Assembly (NCBI RefSeq): GCF_003385515.1
Contig: NZ_QNVT01000032.1
Location: 1-64,000 of the forward strand
DNA length: 64,000 bases
Reading direction: 5' to 3'
From: Chryseobacterium pennae
GTDB lineage: Bacteria > Bacteroidota > Bacteroidia > Flavobacteriales > Weeksellaceae
A program made the position numbers and the translations under genes. Positions 42,312-51,556 of this stretch are shown here, one piece after another (within the stretch, counting starts at the first letter, position 1; each line of letters begins with the position of its first letter). The notes beneath the pieces are model-generated. The model was not told the origin of the DNA. It saw nothing but the letters and a program-made list of their open reading frames with translations, and ran no database searches.

Positions 42312-44879
42312 TTACTTTATCAGTGTCTGAGCTCTTCTCAGATTGTCGGTTGCCTGTAAAATTTTATTTTTCAGGATGGGATTATAATCCGGATTCTGCA
42401 AAAGGAAGTGATGAACCACATCAAGGGCTTTTGGATCCTGATAGTTGCTGAATGTGGAACGAAGCCAGTTATCCGGGAAAAAGATAGCTCCCGTTTTCTG
42501 AATTTCCTGTAGAACCTCTAAAGACTTAGGAAGATACTGAATAGAAGCCTGCTGTCTTAATGGATGATGCAGATATCCCAATGCAGAACCGACTGCCGAT
42601 TCATTTGCTCTGTTCTGTTTTTGCATCAGCCCGTTAAAGAAATCATCCCGTATCTTCTGATCCGATGAAGCTGCCTGCATAATAATTTTAAAACGGTTTA
42701 TCCGATCCGGGTTCTTAATTCTGGTCAGTTGCTCCTGTAACAGATCATTGTTGGCATTATTTCTCAATGATAAAGCAAGGACAAGGTTTGTAAAGTCTTC
42801 GTCGTTCAGAGATACATCTTTAGGTGGTATCTGGGATTTCCAAATTTTATACAGGTTGTCATAAGCCTTCTGAGATTGGAAAATTCCCTGATAGCAGTCA
42901 AAGATATTTTTCTTATTATTCTTTGCGGTCTGTGCCTCCAGCGCATTCCAAAGTACATTTTCTATATTTCCGGATTCTTTCAGTCGGGTATTTTCCGGTA
43001 AGAAATTCCAATAGATAGAGGAAATATAACCAGTAATCAGACGAAGATTCAGTTCTGTAGTTTCTTTTGGTAACTGCTTTTCAAAAAACTGTAATAACTC
43101 CTGGGGTTTCGAACCAGATCCGTTCAGCATATTTTCATACAGTGAGATATAGGCGCTGGCACGGTTTATTTCGTCTTTTATCAAAGAAAAATCAGTCATT
43201 ACTGTTCTATCTGTTTTAAAAACTCCATACCCAATTCCTGATGAGTTCTGCAGAATGAAAAGAGGCTTCTTTTTTCCTTTTAATTCTACAATTTCCTGTT
43301 CTTTCTCAGACAGCTTTACGTTCACTTTTTCAACCTTGTCATTGTAAAACAGGCTGATCTCAAATTCCTGAGGCCAGTTTTTTTGCTCTTTTCCATATTC
43401 CGGTCTTTGGGAAATGGTAAAACGGTGTATTATATCCCCTTTATATTTTATATCATAATCAATAATTGGTCTTCCGGGATCATTAACCCAAACTTTATTC
43501 CAGCTTTGTAAGTCTTTTGGGGTATGGTTATCAAGAATGGTGATAAGATCCGGCCAGCTTGCGTTGGTGTAAGCGTATTTTGTAAGGTATTCATTGACGC
43601 CTTTTCGGAAGTCCTCCTCCCCAATCAGTAATTCCAGCTGGCGCATCATAATCGGTGCCTTGTTATAAATAATCGGGCCATACATCATTCCTGCATTTTG
43701 CAGATTGTCTAAAACCTGGCGGATTGGATTAGCACCCAACGTACGGTCTACGGAATAGGCTGCCGGAAAATGCCCGGTCAAGAATTTAAGATCATAAACT
43801 TTTTTATCTGAAGATGCTCCGGTACTTTTATCTGCCATAAAATTGGCAAAAACTTCTTTCATCCATACATCATTGAACCAATCCATTGTTACCATATCTC
43901 CAAACCAAAGGTGCGCCACTTCATGGGCAATAAGATTGGAACGGTTGTTCAATTGATTCTGTGTTGCATTATTATCCAAAAACAATGTGGAATTTTGAAA
44001 CAAAATAGCTCCCGGATGCTCCATTCCACCAAACTGAAAATCCGGAACGGCAACCAGGCCATGTTTTTGAAAAGGATGTTTAATACCTGTCCATTTTTCG
44101 TAATAAGCTAAAGAATTTCTGTATAACGAGAAAATAGAATCCATGCTGTTTTTAATTTTCAGGGAATCGGTTTCGCGGTATAAAATTCTGGAATCCTGTT
44201 CGCTGATCTTCTCAGTATGGTTTTTAAAATCTCCGGCAGAGAAGGAAAACAGATAGGTAGGAAGCAAATCCGACTGATTAAACTTCAGGGTCTTTTGTCC
44301 TTGTTGTATTGTTGTTTCCTTAAGTTTTCCATTAGCAATAGCACTCCATTTTTCCGGAACCGTTAAACTCAGAGAGTATTTTGCCTTTAAATTAGGCTGA
44401 TCAAAACATGGAAACATCGTTCTTGCACGATCCGGTACAAATAATGCATACAGATACCCATCACGTCTGTTAAGGGCACCATTTCCGGCAAGGAAATTAA
44501 AATTAATCTGATTGGATCCTGATTTCAGGTGTTTGGCATCAATAACTACATGTTCATTTTCCAGAATCAGTTTTATCGTCTGTCCATTCACTGATACAGA
44601 TAACAATGAAGAAGGATCTTCTTTAAAATCTATCAGCAGTGATGTTTCATTCTGTTTTTTATAATTAAATGTAAGAACTTCAGTTCCTGAGATCCTTTCT
44701 GATTTACTTTCAGGAATTTTCAGGCTGAGCTCATATTGAATATCACTTAATGTGCTTTTTCTCAACTGGGCCAGCTCATACGAAACTCCGGATTCAATTT
44801 TAGATAAGGATTTCGTTTGTGCATGATAACCACTGTTGAAAACGACAAGAAATAATGCTAACAGACGTACTTTTTTCAT
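42312..44879 (-). CDS. M1 family zinc aminopeptidase, exported
   Basis: An 855-residue aminopeptidase N-like enzyme with a signal peptide (residues 1-20, MKKVRLLALFLVVFNSGYHA). The exopeptidase motif is GGMEH (284-288); zinc ligands are His319 and His323 of HEVAH and Glu342 of KEVFAN, 18 residues later as in gluzincins; Glu320 is the catalytic base. The C-terminal 350 residues are the helical ERAP1-like domain. It trims N-terminal residues from peptides in the periplasm. Monocistronic, with hairpins at both sides. Confidence 0.92.
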   Translation of the reverse strand: MKKVRLLALFLVVFNSGYHAQTKSLSKIESGVSYELAQLRKSTLSDIQYELSLKIPESKSERISGTEVLTFNYKKQNETSLLIDFKEDPSSLLSVSVNGQTIKLILENEHVVIDAKHLKSGSNQINFNFLAGNGALNRRDGYLYALFVPDRARTMFPCFDQPNLKAKYSLSLTVPEKWSAIANGKLKETTIQQGQKTLKFNQSDLLPTYLFSFSAGDFKNHTEKISEQDSRILYRETDSLKIKNSMDSIFSLYRNSLAYYEKWTGIKHPFQKHGLVAVPDFQFGGMEHPGAILFQNSTLFLDNNATQNQLNNRSNLIAHEVAHLWFGDMVTMDWFNDVWMKEVFANFMADKSTGASSDKKVYDLKFLTGHFPAAYSVDRTLGANPIRQVLDNLQNAGMMYGPIIYNKAPIMMRQLELLIGEEDFRKGVNEYLTKYAYTNASWPDLITILDNHTPKDLQSWNKVWVNDPGRPIIDYDIKYKGDIIHRFTISQRPEYGKEQKNWPQEFEISLFYNDKVEKVNVKLSEKEQEIVELKGKKKPLFILQNSSGIGYGVFKTDRTVMTDFSLIKDEINRASAYISLYENMLNGSGSKPQELLQFFEKQLPKETTELNLRLITGYISSIYWNFLPENTRLKESGNIENVLWNALEAQTAKNNKKNIFDCYQGIFQSQKAYDNLYKIWKSQIPPKDVSLNDEDFTNLVLALSLRNNANNDLLQEQLTRIKNPDRINRFKIIMQAASSDQKIRDDFFNGLMQKQNRANESAVGSALGYLHHPLRQQASIQYLPKSLEVLQEIQKTGAIFFPDNWLRSTFSNYQDPKALDVVHHFLLQNPDYNPILKNKILQATDNLRRAQTLIK

Positions 44880-44917
44880 ACATCAAATATAAGGATTGGA
44901 ATTGTAGTACAAAATAC

Positions 44918-44941
44918 AACCCCTCGCTATTGCAAGGGGTT
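44918..44941 (-). terminator. hairpin upstream of the aminopeptidase gene
   Basis: AACCCCTCGC and GCAAGGGGTT pair with one mismatch around TATT. It would end leftward transcription from 44996. Third member of the CCCTCGCTATTGCAAGGG family. Confidence 0.65.
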
Positions 44942-44995
44942 TACTGTTATTTTTAGCATGAGTTATGGGTTCGTGTTAGTAGAGAAACCGAAAAT

Positions 44996-45233
44996 TTAAC
45001 CCTGATCAGAAAACTTTTCATGAAAAATACGATTGGCTTTGTCCTTTATATGTTTATTTCCGTCTTCCATCATTTTCCTGCAAATACTTTTCGCTTCTTT
45101 CCTATTTTGTTTTTCCAATAGTGGAAATAGGGTAATGAAAGCCTGCAAACGGATTGAAAAGCCCTTATCATAGAGAAGATGATACAATTCTTATGTTATC
45201 TCTTTTTCTATCATTGGTGGTGTTTTTCTAATG
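44996..45233 (-). pseudogene. 3' fragment of a HEAT-like helical protein gene
   Basis: A 63-codon frame ending at 44996 reads ELYHLLYDKGFSIRLQAFIT, LFPLLEKQNRKEAKSICRKM, then IKDKANRIF, typical of HEAT-type helix pairs. It has no ATG (first possible start is TTG 45187). Directly upstream in the same frame a TAA interrupts RKTPPMIEKEIT. The piece therefore seems to be the end of a longer gene that has lost its 5' part and gained a stop. Confidence 0.45.
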
Positions 45234-45255
45234 ATTGTCCTAGTGTTGTTTCCGC

Positions 45256-45621
45256 TTAGTCCTGGTACTTCTCTATTAAATCTTCTATCTTATTGCTTTC
45301 ACGAAATCTTGTTACTATTTCGAGATGATCTGTTCTGTCACTTTTTAAAAAGTTAACTAATTCTATATTTAAAATGTCCAGTGATTTGTTTTCATACACT
45401 GCCAAGAAATTAAAGATTAAATGCATAGGTTTATTTTCAAACCCTTTTAAGTCATTATTCTCTATGACATATATTTCAAATTCTTTGAAAAAGTCAAATA
45501 ACGATCCGTTTTTACTTCCTGCAATAAAGCCGTTGATGTATTTAAAATAATCATTACTATTTTCAATAAAAAACAGACTTCTTCGCTTAATGATGTATAA
45601 AATAAATTCCAGGTTCTCCAT
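45256..45621 (-). CDS. unknown small cytosolic protein
   Basis: A 121-residue acidic, helix-rich protein (MENLEFILYIIKRRSLFFIE; NGFIAGSKNGSLFDFFKEFE; IELVNFLKSDRTDHLEIVTR). No signal peptide. Family not recognised; its size and setting among short leftward genes would suit an immunity-type protein, without direct support. Confidence 0.5.
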   Translation of the reverse strand: MENLEFILYIIKRRSLFFIENSNDYFKYINGFIAGSKNGSLFDFFKEFEIYVIENNDLKGFENKPMHLIFNFLAVYENKSLDILNIELVNFLKSDRTDHLEIVTRFRESNKIEDLIEKYQD

Positions 45622-45688
45622 ATTTCATGTATTAATATGTAAATAAAATATTCAAAATTAAATAGTTTTTTCATTTTTTATAATTCCT

Positions 45689-46111
45689 TCACCTGTTTAT
45701 CAATGGAGATACCTTTATCACAAAATTTTTTTCAGAACTTTCAGATAAAAATACTGGGCTTTTGAAGCTTCTCGCTGTGATTTCTATAATAGAATCCTGT
45801 AAAACCTTGGTTTCTTTGATGCCGTAATAATTAAAATTAATATATCCCTCCCGAACCTTGAAACGACTACGGTATTGATTCAAATACTTTGAATATTCCT
45901 TGATATAATCATTCATCTTTATATCATGGCAATATCCTGATAATGAAAAATTCAGAATAAAATCCCCTTCATTGAATCTCATTTGAAAAGCATGACAATC
46001 TTTGGAAATAGCCTTTTCTGTTAAAATATAATTTTCCGGATAGTCTATTTCCTTGTCTTTCTTTCGGCACGATAATAAAAGCAGAAAGCACAGTATTAAT
46101 ATTTTATACAT
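45689..46111 (-). CDS. small lipoprotein of unknown function
   Basis: A 140-residue protein with lipoprotein signal MYKILILCFLLLLSC (lipobox LLSC, Cys15) followed by a basic/acidic linker RKKDKEID. The rest is strand-rich (FQMRFNEGDFILNFSLSGYC; GYINFNYYGIKETKVLQDS). No family recognised. The two Cys residues in the mature part could form a disulfide. Confidence 0.6.
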   Translation of the reverse strand: MYKILILCFLLLLSCRKKDKEIDYPENYILTEKAISKDCHAFQMRFNEGDFILNFSLSGYCHDIKMNDYIKEYSKYLNQYRSRFKVREGYINFNYYGIKETKVLQDSIIEITARSFKSPVFLSESSEKNFVIKVSPLINR

Positions 46112-46148
46112 TGAATTTAGTTTAATAATTGCTTCAAAAACGCAATTT

Positions 46149-46186
46149 CCTTTCGCTGGTGCGAGCTTCCAGCTCGTGTCCTTCGC
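46149..46186. repeat. REP-like palindrome
   Basis: GCGAGCT TCC AGCTCGT at the core (46161-46177) within a longer imperfect stem CTTTCGCTGGT...GTCCTTCGC. This sequence type is widespread between genes in flavobacteria and resembles the REP elements mobilised by RAYT (IS200-like) transposases. Confidence 0.6.
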
Positions 46187-46286
46187 ATAATAATTATAAA
46201 TTTACATCTCTTTCCAATACCTCCTGATAATCAATTGTTGGCTGTGTGAGTTTTTTTTATTTTTCAATACTAATTCTGATTCCGAT

Positions 46287-46502
46287 CTATATCACTGGAA
46301 CAGATGTATCCTTACGACCTAAACCCCAAATCAGGATCATTATTGATATGATAATAATTGCCCAGGAAAGACGTCTTATTTCTTTCTTTTTCTCTTTACA
46401 AAATAGCTCGAAGGAGAGCTTCTCATCATTAAAAAAGATATAAAGAACAACCGCTGATACCATATCAATTGTATATCCGGCAAATATATCTATCAAATTC
46501 AT
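46287..46502 (-). CDS. small membrane protein
   Basis: A 71-residue protein with two hydrophobic segments (IFAGYTIDMVSAVVLYIFF and WAIIIISIMILIWGLG) separated by a charged loop (NDEKLSFELFCKEKKKEIRR). Family not recognised. Possibly partner of the lipoprotein or of the other short genes around it. Confidence 0.45.
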   Translation of the reverse strand: MNLIDIFAGYTIDMVSAVVLYIFFNDEKLSFELFCKEKKKEIRRLSWAIIIISIMILIWGLGRKDTSVPVI

Positions 46503-46562
46503 TTTATTTTTATTTATTAAACTAATTTTTTCATCATTCTCTACTTTTCAAAGCTAATATTT

Positions 46563-46925
46563 TCAACGATTCTTTTCTACCTGATCATCCTTTACATCTT
46601 CCCAACAGGACACACATAATGTAATATCATGATCTGACAACAGCTTCATCTCAGCGGGAGAAAACTCCATATTGCATTGTCCTATGTACACTTTATAAAG
46701 CCATACTGAGACAGATCCGCCAGTAATTCCTATTTTTTCCAATTCACTGCGTTTATGCTCAATAAGGGATATAAAATAAGGGATTGCCTTGGTAAATACT
46801 TCATCATTCTCCTTAATAGAAAGTTCCCAGGCATAGTCGGTTTTGCTAGGCTCAATTCCCAAAACACTGGTAATCTGAGGGAAAAACTGTTTAGAAGCTT
46901 CTATTTTTAATATATATTCTGTCAT
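46563..46925 (-). CDS. DUF4279-like small protein
   Basis: A 120-residue cytosolic protein. The pattern 'YILKIEASKQFFPQITSVLGIEP' (first part only), the paired strands AWELSIKENDEV, and the later ITGGSVSVWLYKVYIGQCNM with final ITLCVSCWED recall DUF4279, a family often found among immunity-like genes. The call is by pattern memory only. Its start overlaps the stop of the upstream gene by 4 nt. Confidence 0.55.
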   Translation of the reverse strand: MTEYILKIEASKQFFPQITSVLGIEPSKTDYAWELSIKENDEVFTKAIPYFISLIEHKRSELEKIGITGGSVSVWLYKVYIGQCNMEFSPAEMKLLSDHDITLCVSCWEDVKDDQVEKNR

Positions 46926-47326
46926 TTGTTATTATAAATGATTAATATCCGATCTAAAAAGGCCGTTACTTTCATAAATCTGTCTTTAAAACAATCTATC
47001 GAATGCCATGACATTCCGGCTGTATGGACAACCAAAGCAGTATTTTCCTGTAACAAAAGATAGGAGACGGTCATCACCTTCTCAGAATATTCGGCATCTT
47101 CCAATTCAAAATCTTCCTCGATAATACAACTTATCTCTCTTTTTACCTCTTCAATAGTACGATTCTTCACTTTCTCATAATAAGAATATACTTTTAATGA
47201 GTTTTCATCTGGAAAATTCAGGAATATGTATTTCCCAAAATGTTTCTTTAAGTCACTTTTCAGATGTTCAGATTTTTTGAAATCATGATCATTTACAATA
47301 TATACTTTACCTTTTTCCAGATGCAT
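46922..47326 (-). CDS. unknown protein coupled to the DUF4279-like gene
   Basis: A 134-residue cytosolic protein (EKGKVYIVNDHDFKKSEHLK; KNRTIEEVKREISCIIEEDF; VVHTAGMSWHSIDCFKDRFM). No family recognised. Its stop overlaps the next start by 4 nt (46922-46925), which implies translational coupling with the DUF4279-like protein and perhaps a joint function. Confidence 0.55.
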   Translation of the reverse strand: MHLEKGKVYIVNDHDFKKSEHLKSDLKKHFGKYIFLNFPDENSLKVYSYYEKVKNRTIEEVKREISCIIEEDFELEDAEYSEKVMTVSYLLLQENTALVVHTAGMSWHSIDCFKDRFMKVTAFLDRILIIYNNK

Positions 47327-47404
47327 ATTGGTTATTTAATAAGTTCTAAAAATGTTAATAATAAAATGCAATTCCCCACGTAATAAGAATCCAGGAGAAG
47401 AATT

Positions 47405-47683
47405 CTATTCTTTTTTTATCCATACTTTGAAATTCTTAATGATATAGCCGGCCATTACATATAAAACGGTCAGGATTACAGCAAGGGCAATGATTACTGC
47501 CCACCAGTAAGGAAGTATCCAAAAAATAAAATACTTTATCGCATTGATGCAATAGCTGAAAACATTATCTGATGTATAAACTTGATGAAAAGCACTATCT
47601 GTAACCCCTAAAGCACATGACAGCACACATAGCACTATTATATTTAAAATAAAGACTTTTATATTTATACTATTCTTTTTCAT
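47405..47683 (-). CDS. small two-helix membrane protein
   Basis: A 92-residue protein with a first hydrophobic segment (VFILNIIVLCVLSCALG) and a second, longer one (YFIFWILPYWWAVIIALAVI, continuing LTVLYVMAG), ending in a basic tail KNFKVWIKKE. No family recognised. Confidence 0.5.
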   Translation of the reverse strand: MKKNSINIKVFILNIIVLCVLSCALGVTDSAFHQVYTSDNVFSYCINAIKYFIFWILPYWWAVIIALAVILTVLYVMAGYIIKNFKVWIKKE

Positions 47684-47879
47684 TATTCAGTTGTTTTTTC
47701 TTTCCAACTACTTAATAACCTTTTGTTCTTTTTAAAATTACAGTTATTTACAATATATTTTCAGAAAAATGATGGCAACCCTATCCATTATTAATGATTT
47801 TGAAAACACAAAAGCTACACTGCATATAATCCAGATAATTTTAAAGTTTTTCATTATTAGTTTTTTACCAATGAATATT

Positions 47880-48251
47880 TCAAGGGTTTACAGTTTGATA
47901 CCCCTTTATTCTGAAAACAGAATGTAACCAGTCATACTTCAAAAAAACGGCAAGGCTTTTATCTTTACCAGTTATCCTGATTTCACTTTCCTGAAAAAAA
48001 TAGAAAGGAATTCCGTTGACAACTCTCATTTCCGCATTATCAATATCCATTTTCAGCAGTTGATCTCTCAGATCACTTCCTATATTTTCAATACCAAATC
48101 CTGTAAAATTTTTGTTGGTTTGAAATTCCAGATGTTCAATATTCTGCATATTGATATTCTTTAAATCATCATTAAGATTCAAATTCACCCATTGCTTCAT
48201 AAGAAATGAAACAATAAGCACAGAAAAAAGAAGTTTGGTATTAGCTTTCAT
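47880..48251 (-). CDS. membrane-anchored protein of unknown function
   Basis: About 123 residues from ATG 48251 (MKANTKLLFSVLIVSFLMKQ), whose first 20 residues form an anchor or signal. The remainder is polar (NMQNIEHLEFQTNKNFTGFG; GIPFYFFQESEIRITGKDKS). The frame extends to 48305 with three other ATGs, but those add a basic stretch before the hydrophobic segment. Family not recognised. Confidence 0.5.
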   Translation of the reverse strand: MKANTKLLFSVLIVSFLMKQWVNLNLNDDLKNINMQNIEHLEFQTNKNFTGFGIENIGSDLRDQLLKMDIDNAEMRVVNGIPFYFFQESEIRITGKDKSLAVFLKYDWLHSVFRIKGYQTVNP

Positions 48252-48371
48252 TGGCATGATCATTATTTCAAGAGTTATCAATGTTCCGTTTTTTTGCTCC
48301 CCCAATGATCTTCAGATTGGCCAGTCAGTACATAGATAAGTAAATTATTTATTTTTAGCTTAAAGTTGGAA

Positions 48372-48815
48372 TTAGCTGTACTTCTGATAAAATGTTACAG
48401 TGGGACCATAATCATCAGATCCGTCATTGAAATCAACAATAAAATTATTTGAAGGAAACAGACATTGCAGATACATCTTCCATGACAATACTATCTGCTT
48501 TCCTATTTCCAGGAAAACTTCATCAGAAATATTTTCAGCATGTCCAAAAAGTTCATAAACATGAACATGGTTAATTATCTTTTCTACTTCTATAATATTA
48601 CCCTTCAGCTGGTGAAACCAAGTATTGTAGGCTTCTTCTGAAATTCTTTCGCTAAGGAAAAAACCTTCTTTAAACCTGCTAATATCTGGGAAAAAGATGT
48701 ATTTCCCCATCAGATAGACGTTTTCCGGATTTATATTACTGCTGATATAATCAAAAATGTTCGTTTCTCCTCCTATCTGTAATTGCCAATCTTTTAATAC
48801 TTTAAGCTCCATCAT
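48372..48815 (-). CDS. unknown cytosolic protein
   Basis: A 147-residue protein with many aromatic residues (MMELKVLKDWQLQIGG; YIFFPDISRFKEGFFL; LGKQIVLSWKMYLQ-like helix EIGKQIVLSWKMYLQCLFPS; DFNDGSDDYGPTVTFYQ at the end). The C-terminal 'FNDGSDdyGPTVTFyq' looks like a folded beta end. No family recognised; immunity-like in size and setting. Confidence 0.55.
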   Translation of the reverse strand: MMELKVLKDWQLQIGGETNIFDYISSNINPENVYLMGKYIFFPDISRFKEGFFLSERISEEAYNTWFHQLKGNIIEVEKIINHVHVYELFGHAENISDEVFLEIGKQIVLSWKMYLQCLFPSNNFIVDFNDGSDDYGPTVTFYQKYS

Positions 48816-48880
48816 TTGCTTTATTTTATGTTTTATTGTGAATATATAGTTTCTTTACTCTACTTTATAAAGTTACCGCG

Positions 48881-49153
48881 TTATTTCTTTATGATTGTAT
48901 ACAGCCAGAATACAACACACACTCCCAATAATCCCAGATAAAACCAAAGCATCCAGACATAGTAATAAAAGAAGAATAAGGGAAGATCAATATCTGTAAT
49001 GAATTTGTCTGCAAGAGCTACTGTTATTATAGAAGTAATCCAAAATAGAAATGAGAGAGCAACTCCTATCTTATACCACTTCATTCCTTTTTTATATAAG
49101 AAATAGGAAATAATATAAGGGGCCAGAAGCAGAATAAGTATGATAATGTACAT
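48881..49153 (-). CDS. small three-helix membrane protein
   Basis: A 90-residue protein with three hydrophobic segments: MYIIILILLLAPYIISYFLY, the IGVALSFLFWITSIITVALA stretch and YYYVWMLWFYLGLLGVCVVF, joined by short loops (KKGMKWYK; DKFITDIDLP). No family recognised. Confidence 0.5.
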   Translation of the reverse strand: MYIIILILLLAPYIISYFLYKKGMKWYKIGVALSFLFWITSIITVALADKFITDIDLPLFFFYYYVWMLWFYLGLLGVCVVFWLYTIIKK

Positions 49154-49202
49154 GATAAAGACAGGTTATAAGTTTAAGTATTTAAGCTAAAAAAGAAAAC
49201 TG

Positions 49203-49475
49203 CTAATCTCCCTCTTCATTCTGAAAAAAATTGGAAAACTCATCATCAAGAGCATTATTTTGCGCCAGACTTTCTGACCAACAGGGAGCATGTACAATAT
49301 ACCTTCTCACTTCCCAAAAACTGTACTGACCTCTCAATCTTCTGCTTATCAAAAAGTGAGATTCTCCCTGGGATAACCCTTCTTTTTTTAAATTTTCTAT
49401 AAGCTGATCAAGGGATGTTTCTGTAGTGTATACCTTATCGAAAACAGAGTCAAAATATTCATCGTTTCTTTCCAT
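49203..49475 (-). CDS. unknown 90-residue protein
   Basis: Acidic at both ends (MERNDEYFDSVFDKVYTTET; NNALDDEFSNFFQNEEGD) with a helical, Arg/Tyr-rich middle (LKKEGLSQGESHFLISRRLR, YSFWEVRRYIVHAPCW). No signal or membrane segment. Family not recognised. First gene of the leftward run of short genes that ends near 45 kb. Confidence 0.5.
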   Translation of the reverse strand: MERNDEYFDSVFDKVYTTETSLDQLIENLKKEGLSQGESHFLISRRLRGQYSFWEVRRYIVHAPCWSESLAQNNALDDEFSNFFQNEEGD

Positions 49476-49863
49476 CTTTGTGTTTTATTTATTTTTGTTC
49501 TTATACTTTATCTTGAAAAGTTCAGGATCAAAATCGTATAATTATTCTCCAAATATCCTCATAATAAAATATGGCATCAGATAACAGATGAGTTGTATAG
49601 AAATAATATCATTCCTTCTGTTGTAATCACTCCCGCCACAGCGAATACAAGATACGTAGTATTGATTCATCACACAATACTATTTTTCATATCATTAACT
49701 TTATTTTTTAAGCAAAAAAGGACAAACGATCCTATTAATAAAGACTTTATAAAAAATTTTTGTCAGGTTGTCTTTTTATTTATTTATATCAATTCCAAAT
49801 AAACGAAATTATTTTTTCTCATTATCATAAATTATTAATAATTTAGCGGTATAATTAAAACGA
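49476..49863. other. intergenic divergent region
   Basis: Separates the leftward run of short genes from the rightward oxygenase gene. AT-rich with no supported gene; a rightward 69-residue frame at 49593-49802 is Ile/Phe/Lys-rich without family resemblance. Both sets of promoters must lie here but I see no clear TAnnTTTG box. Confidence 0.35.
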
Positions 49864-50745
49864 ATGGGCATACTCCTTAAACCAATTGATATTGTAGATG
49901 ATATTTCACAAGAAGATTTCCGTGAAAAATATTTAAAGCCTCGTAAACCAGTGGTCATCAAAAACATGGCTAAAAATTGGCCTGCATATCAAAAATGGAC
50001 CATGGAGTATATGAAAGAAGTAGTTGGTGATGTTATTGTTCCTTTATATGACAGTGCTAAAGCTGATCCTGCTGCACCTATCAATACACCTACTACCAAA
50101 ATGCCTTTTGGAGAATACGTGGATTTGATTCAACGGGAACCTACAGATCTGAGAATTTTCTTTTTTGATCCTATCAAATTTGCGCCTAAATTATTAGATG
50201 ATTATATCCCGCCTAAGACTCTGATGGGTGGATTTTTGGATAAATATCCAAGTATGTTCTTTGGAGGTAAAGGTTCTGTGACTTTCCTTCATTATGATAT
50301 TGATATGCCTCATATCTTCCACACCCATTTCAACGGAAGAAAGCATGTTCTTCTCTTCGAATACAAATGGAAAACCCGTTTATATAAACTTCCTTATGCA
50401 ACATATGCGCTGGAAGACTATGACATTTCCAACCCTGATTTTGAAAAATTCCCGGCTCTGGATGGTATTGAAGGAATAGAATGTTTTCTTGAGCATGGAG
50501 ATACCCTGTTCATGCCTACCGGCTGGTGGCACTGGATGAAATATCTGGATGGTTCTTTCTCTCTATCTCTTCGTGCATGGGATAAAAGCTGGGCTGTAAA
50601 AGCTCATTCTCTATGGAATTTGGCTGTTCAGCGTAATTTTGACAACTTCATGAAAGGCAGGTATAAAAAAAGATACATGGACTGGAAAGAAAGAAAATCA
50701 GTTGAAAGAGCCAATATAGCACTTAAGAAGGGACTTCCGAAATAA
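49864..50745 (+). CDS. cupin-8/JmjC-type Fe(II)-dependent oxygenase
   Basis: A 293-residue protein of the JmjC-like cupin_8 family (as in FIH-type hydroxylases). KPRKPVVIKNMAKNWPAYQK is the usual N-terminal strand pair. The iron ligands are His143 and Asp145 in FLHYDID and the distal His223 in PTGWWHWM; Lys160 in NGRKHVLLF probably binds 2-oxoglutarate. Expected reaction is hydroxylation of a protein or small molecule with O2 and 2-oxoglutarate. Cytosolic. Single gene, followed by a hairpin-forming inverted repeat. Confidence 0.87.
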   Translation: MGILLKPIDIVDDISQEDFREKYLKPRKPVVIKNMAKNWPAYQKWTMEYMKEVVGDVIVPLYDSAKADPAAPINTPTTKMPFGEYVDLIQREPTDLRIFFFDPIKFAPKLLDDYIPPKTLMGGFLDKYPSMFFGGKGSVTFLHYDIDMPHIFHTHFNGRKHVLLFEYKWKTRLYKLPYATYALEDYDISNPDFEKFPALDGIEGIECFLEHGDTLFMPTGWWHWMKYLDGSFSLSLRAWDKSWAVKAHSLWNLAVQRNFDNFMKGRYKKRYMDWKERKSVERANIALKKGLPK

Positions 50746-50775
50746 ATTACATCTTACTTCACTGATTTTATGCGA

Positions 50776-50806
50776 TATGCAATTTAAAAAATGATTAAAT
50801 TGCATA
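50776..50806. repeat. perfect 12-bp inverted repeat
   Basis: TATGCAATTTAA (50776-50787) and TTAAATTGCATA (50795-50806), 7-nt loop. AT-rich and without a T-run, so more likely an operator before the gene at 50834 than a terminator. Confidence 0.5.
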
Positions 50807-50833
50807 GTGAACCCGTTCCCATAATACCTGTGT

Positions 50834-51556
50834 ATGTTCGAAAAATTGATTGACAGTTTTGAGAAACTGTGTCTTCAGATTATTATTGAAATATTGCTGG
50901 TTCCGGTAACCATTTTCAAATTGTTTCAGGATACCCGCCGATGTTATGATTTTTCTGTTCATGAGATGGAAAAAGAGGAAACCGAACGTTTCCGCGATTA
51001 TCTGTCTCCCATCAAACTTTCCGTGTATACTTCTGTAATCGTTTCGGTACTTTTAATGGACTACAGCGGGGAGCAGAATTTTCTTTCCAAGATCAAAGGA
51101 TTAAGCATGGTTGAAAAAGCTTTGTTCATCTTTCTGATGAATAATTTTACAGCTGTCATCTTCAGTGTAATCCTGTTATGGTATAAAAAGGAAAAGGTAA
51201 ATACCGTGACTTTCCGTACTTTACTTTTTTCTTTTATCTATACTACCGTTTATACCTCTACTCCATTTTTTATTCTCATTCTTTCCGCTATGTTCATTGG
51301 ACATACCGTAAATATACAGTCTTATATGGATCATCTGGACAAGTTGAAAGATTCAGGAAATTATGCATCCGGAGATTATGTATTTTTCATGGTCTTCTTT
51401 GTATTTATTATTATGGCTATTATCGGGCTGATCAAATTATTCAAAGCGCTGCATTATATTCTGAAGGAAAACTTTAGTTATCACCCTTATGTTGTAGCAT
51501 TCTTCACGCTGCTGTTTTTTATTATACAGATTTATTATGCCGGAGGCTTTGTTTAA
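50834..51556 (+). CDS. integral membrane protein of unknown function
   Basis: A 240-residue protein with five hydrophobic segments (IIIEILLVPVTIF; LSVYTSVIVSVLLM; ALFIFLMNNFTAVIFSVILL; LLFSFIYTTVYTSTPFFILI; VFFMVFFVFIIMAIIGLI; VVAFFTLLFFIIQIYY). A cytoplasmic loop (QDTRRCYDFSVHEMEKEETE) follows the first. The arrangement recalls Yip1-like membrane proteins, but I would not assign it. Family not recognised. Confidence 0.65.
   Translation: MFEKLIDSFEKLCLQIIIEILLVPVTIFKLFQDTRRCYDFSVHEMEKEETERFRDYLSPIKLSVYTSVIVSVLLMDYSGEQNFLSKIKGLSMVEKALFIFLMNNFTAVIFSVILLWYKKEKVNTVTFRTLLFSFIYTTVYTSTPFFILILSAMFIGHTVNIQSYMDHLDKLKDSGNYASGDYVFFMVFFVFIIMAIIGLIKLFKALHYILKENFSYHPYVVAFFTLLFFIIQIYYAGGFV

Noticed and set aside
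49593..49802. Rightward 69-residue frame in the divergent gap
   Set aside because: Composition of translated AT-rich non-coding DNA, no start context, no family.
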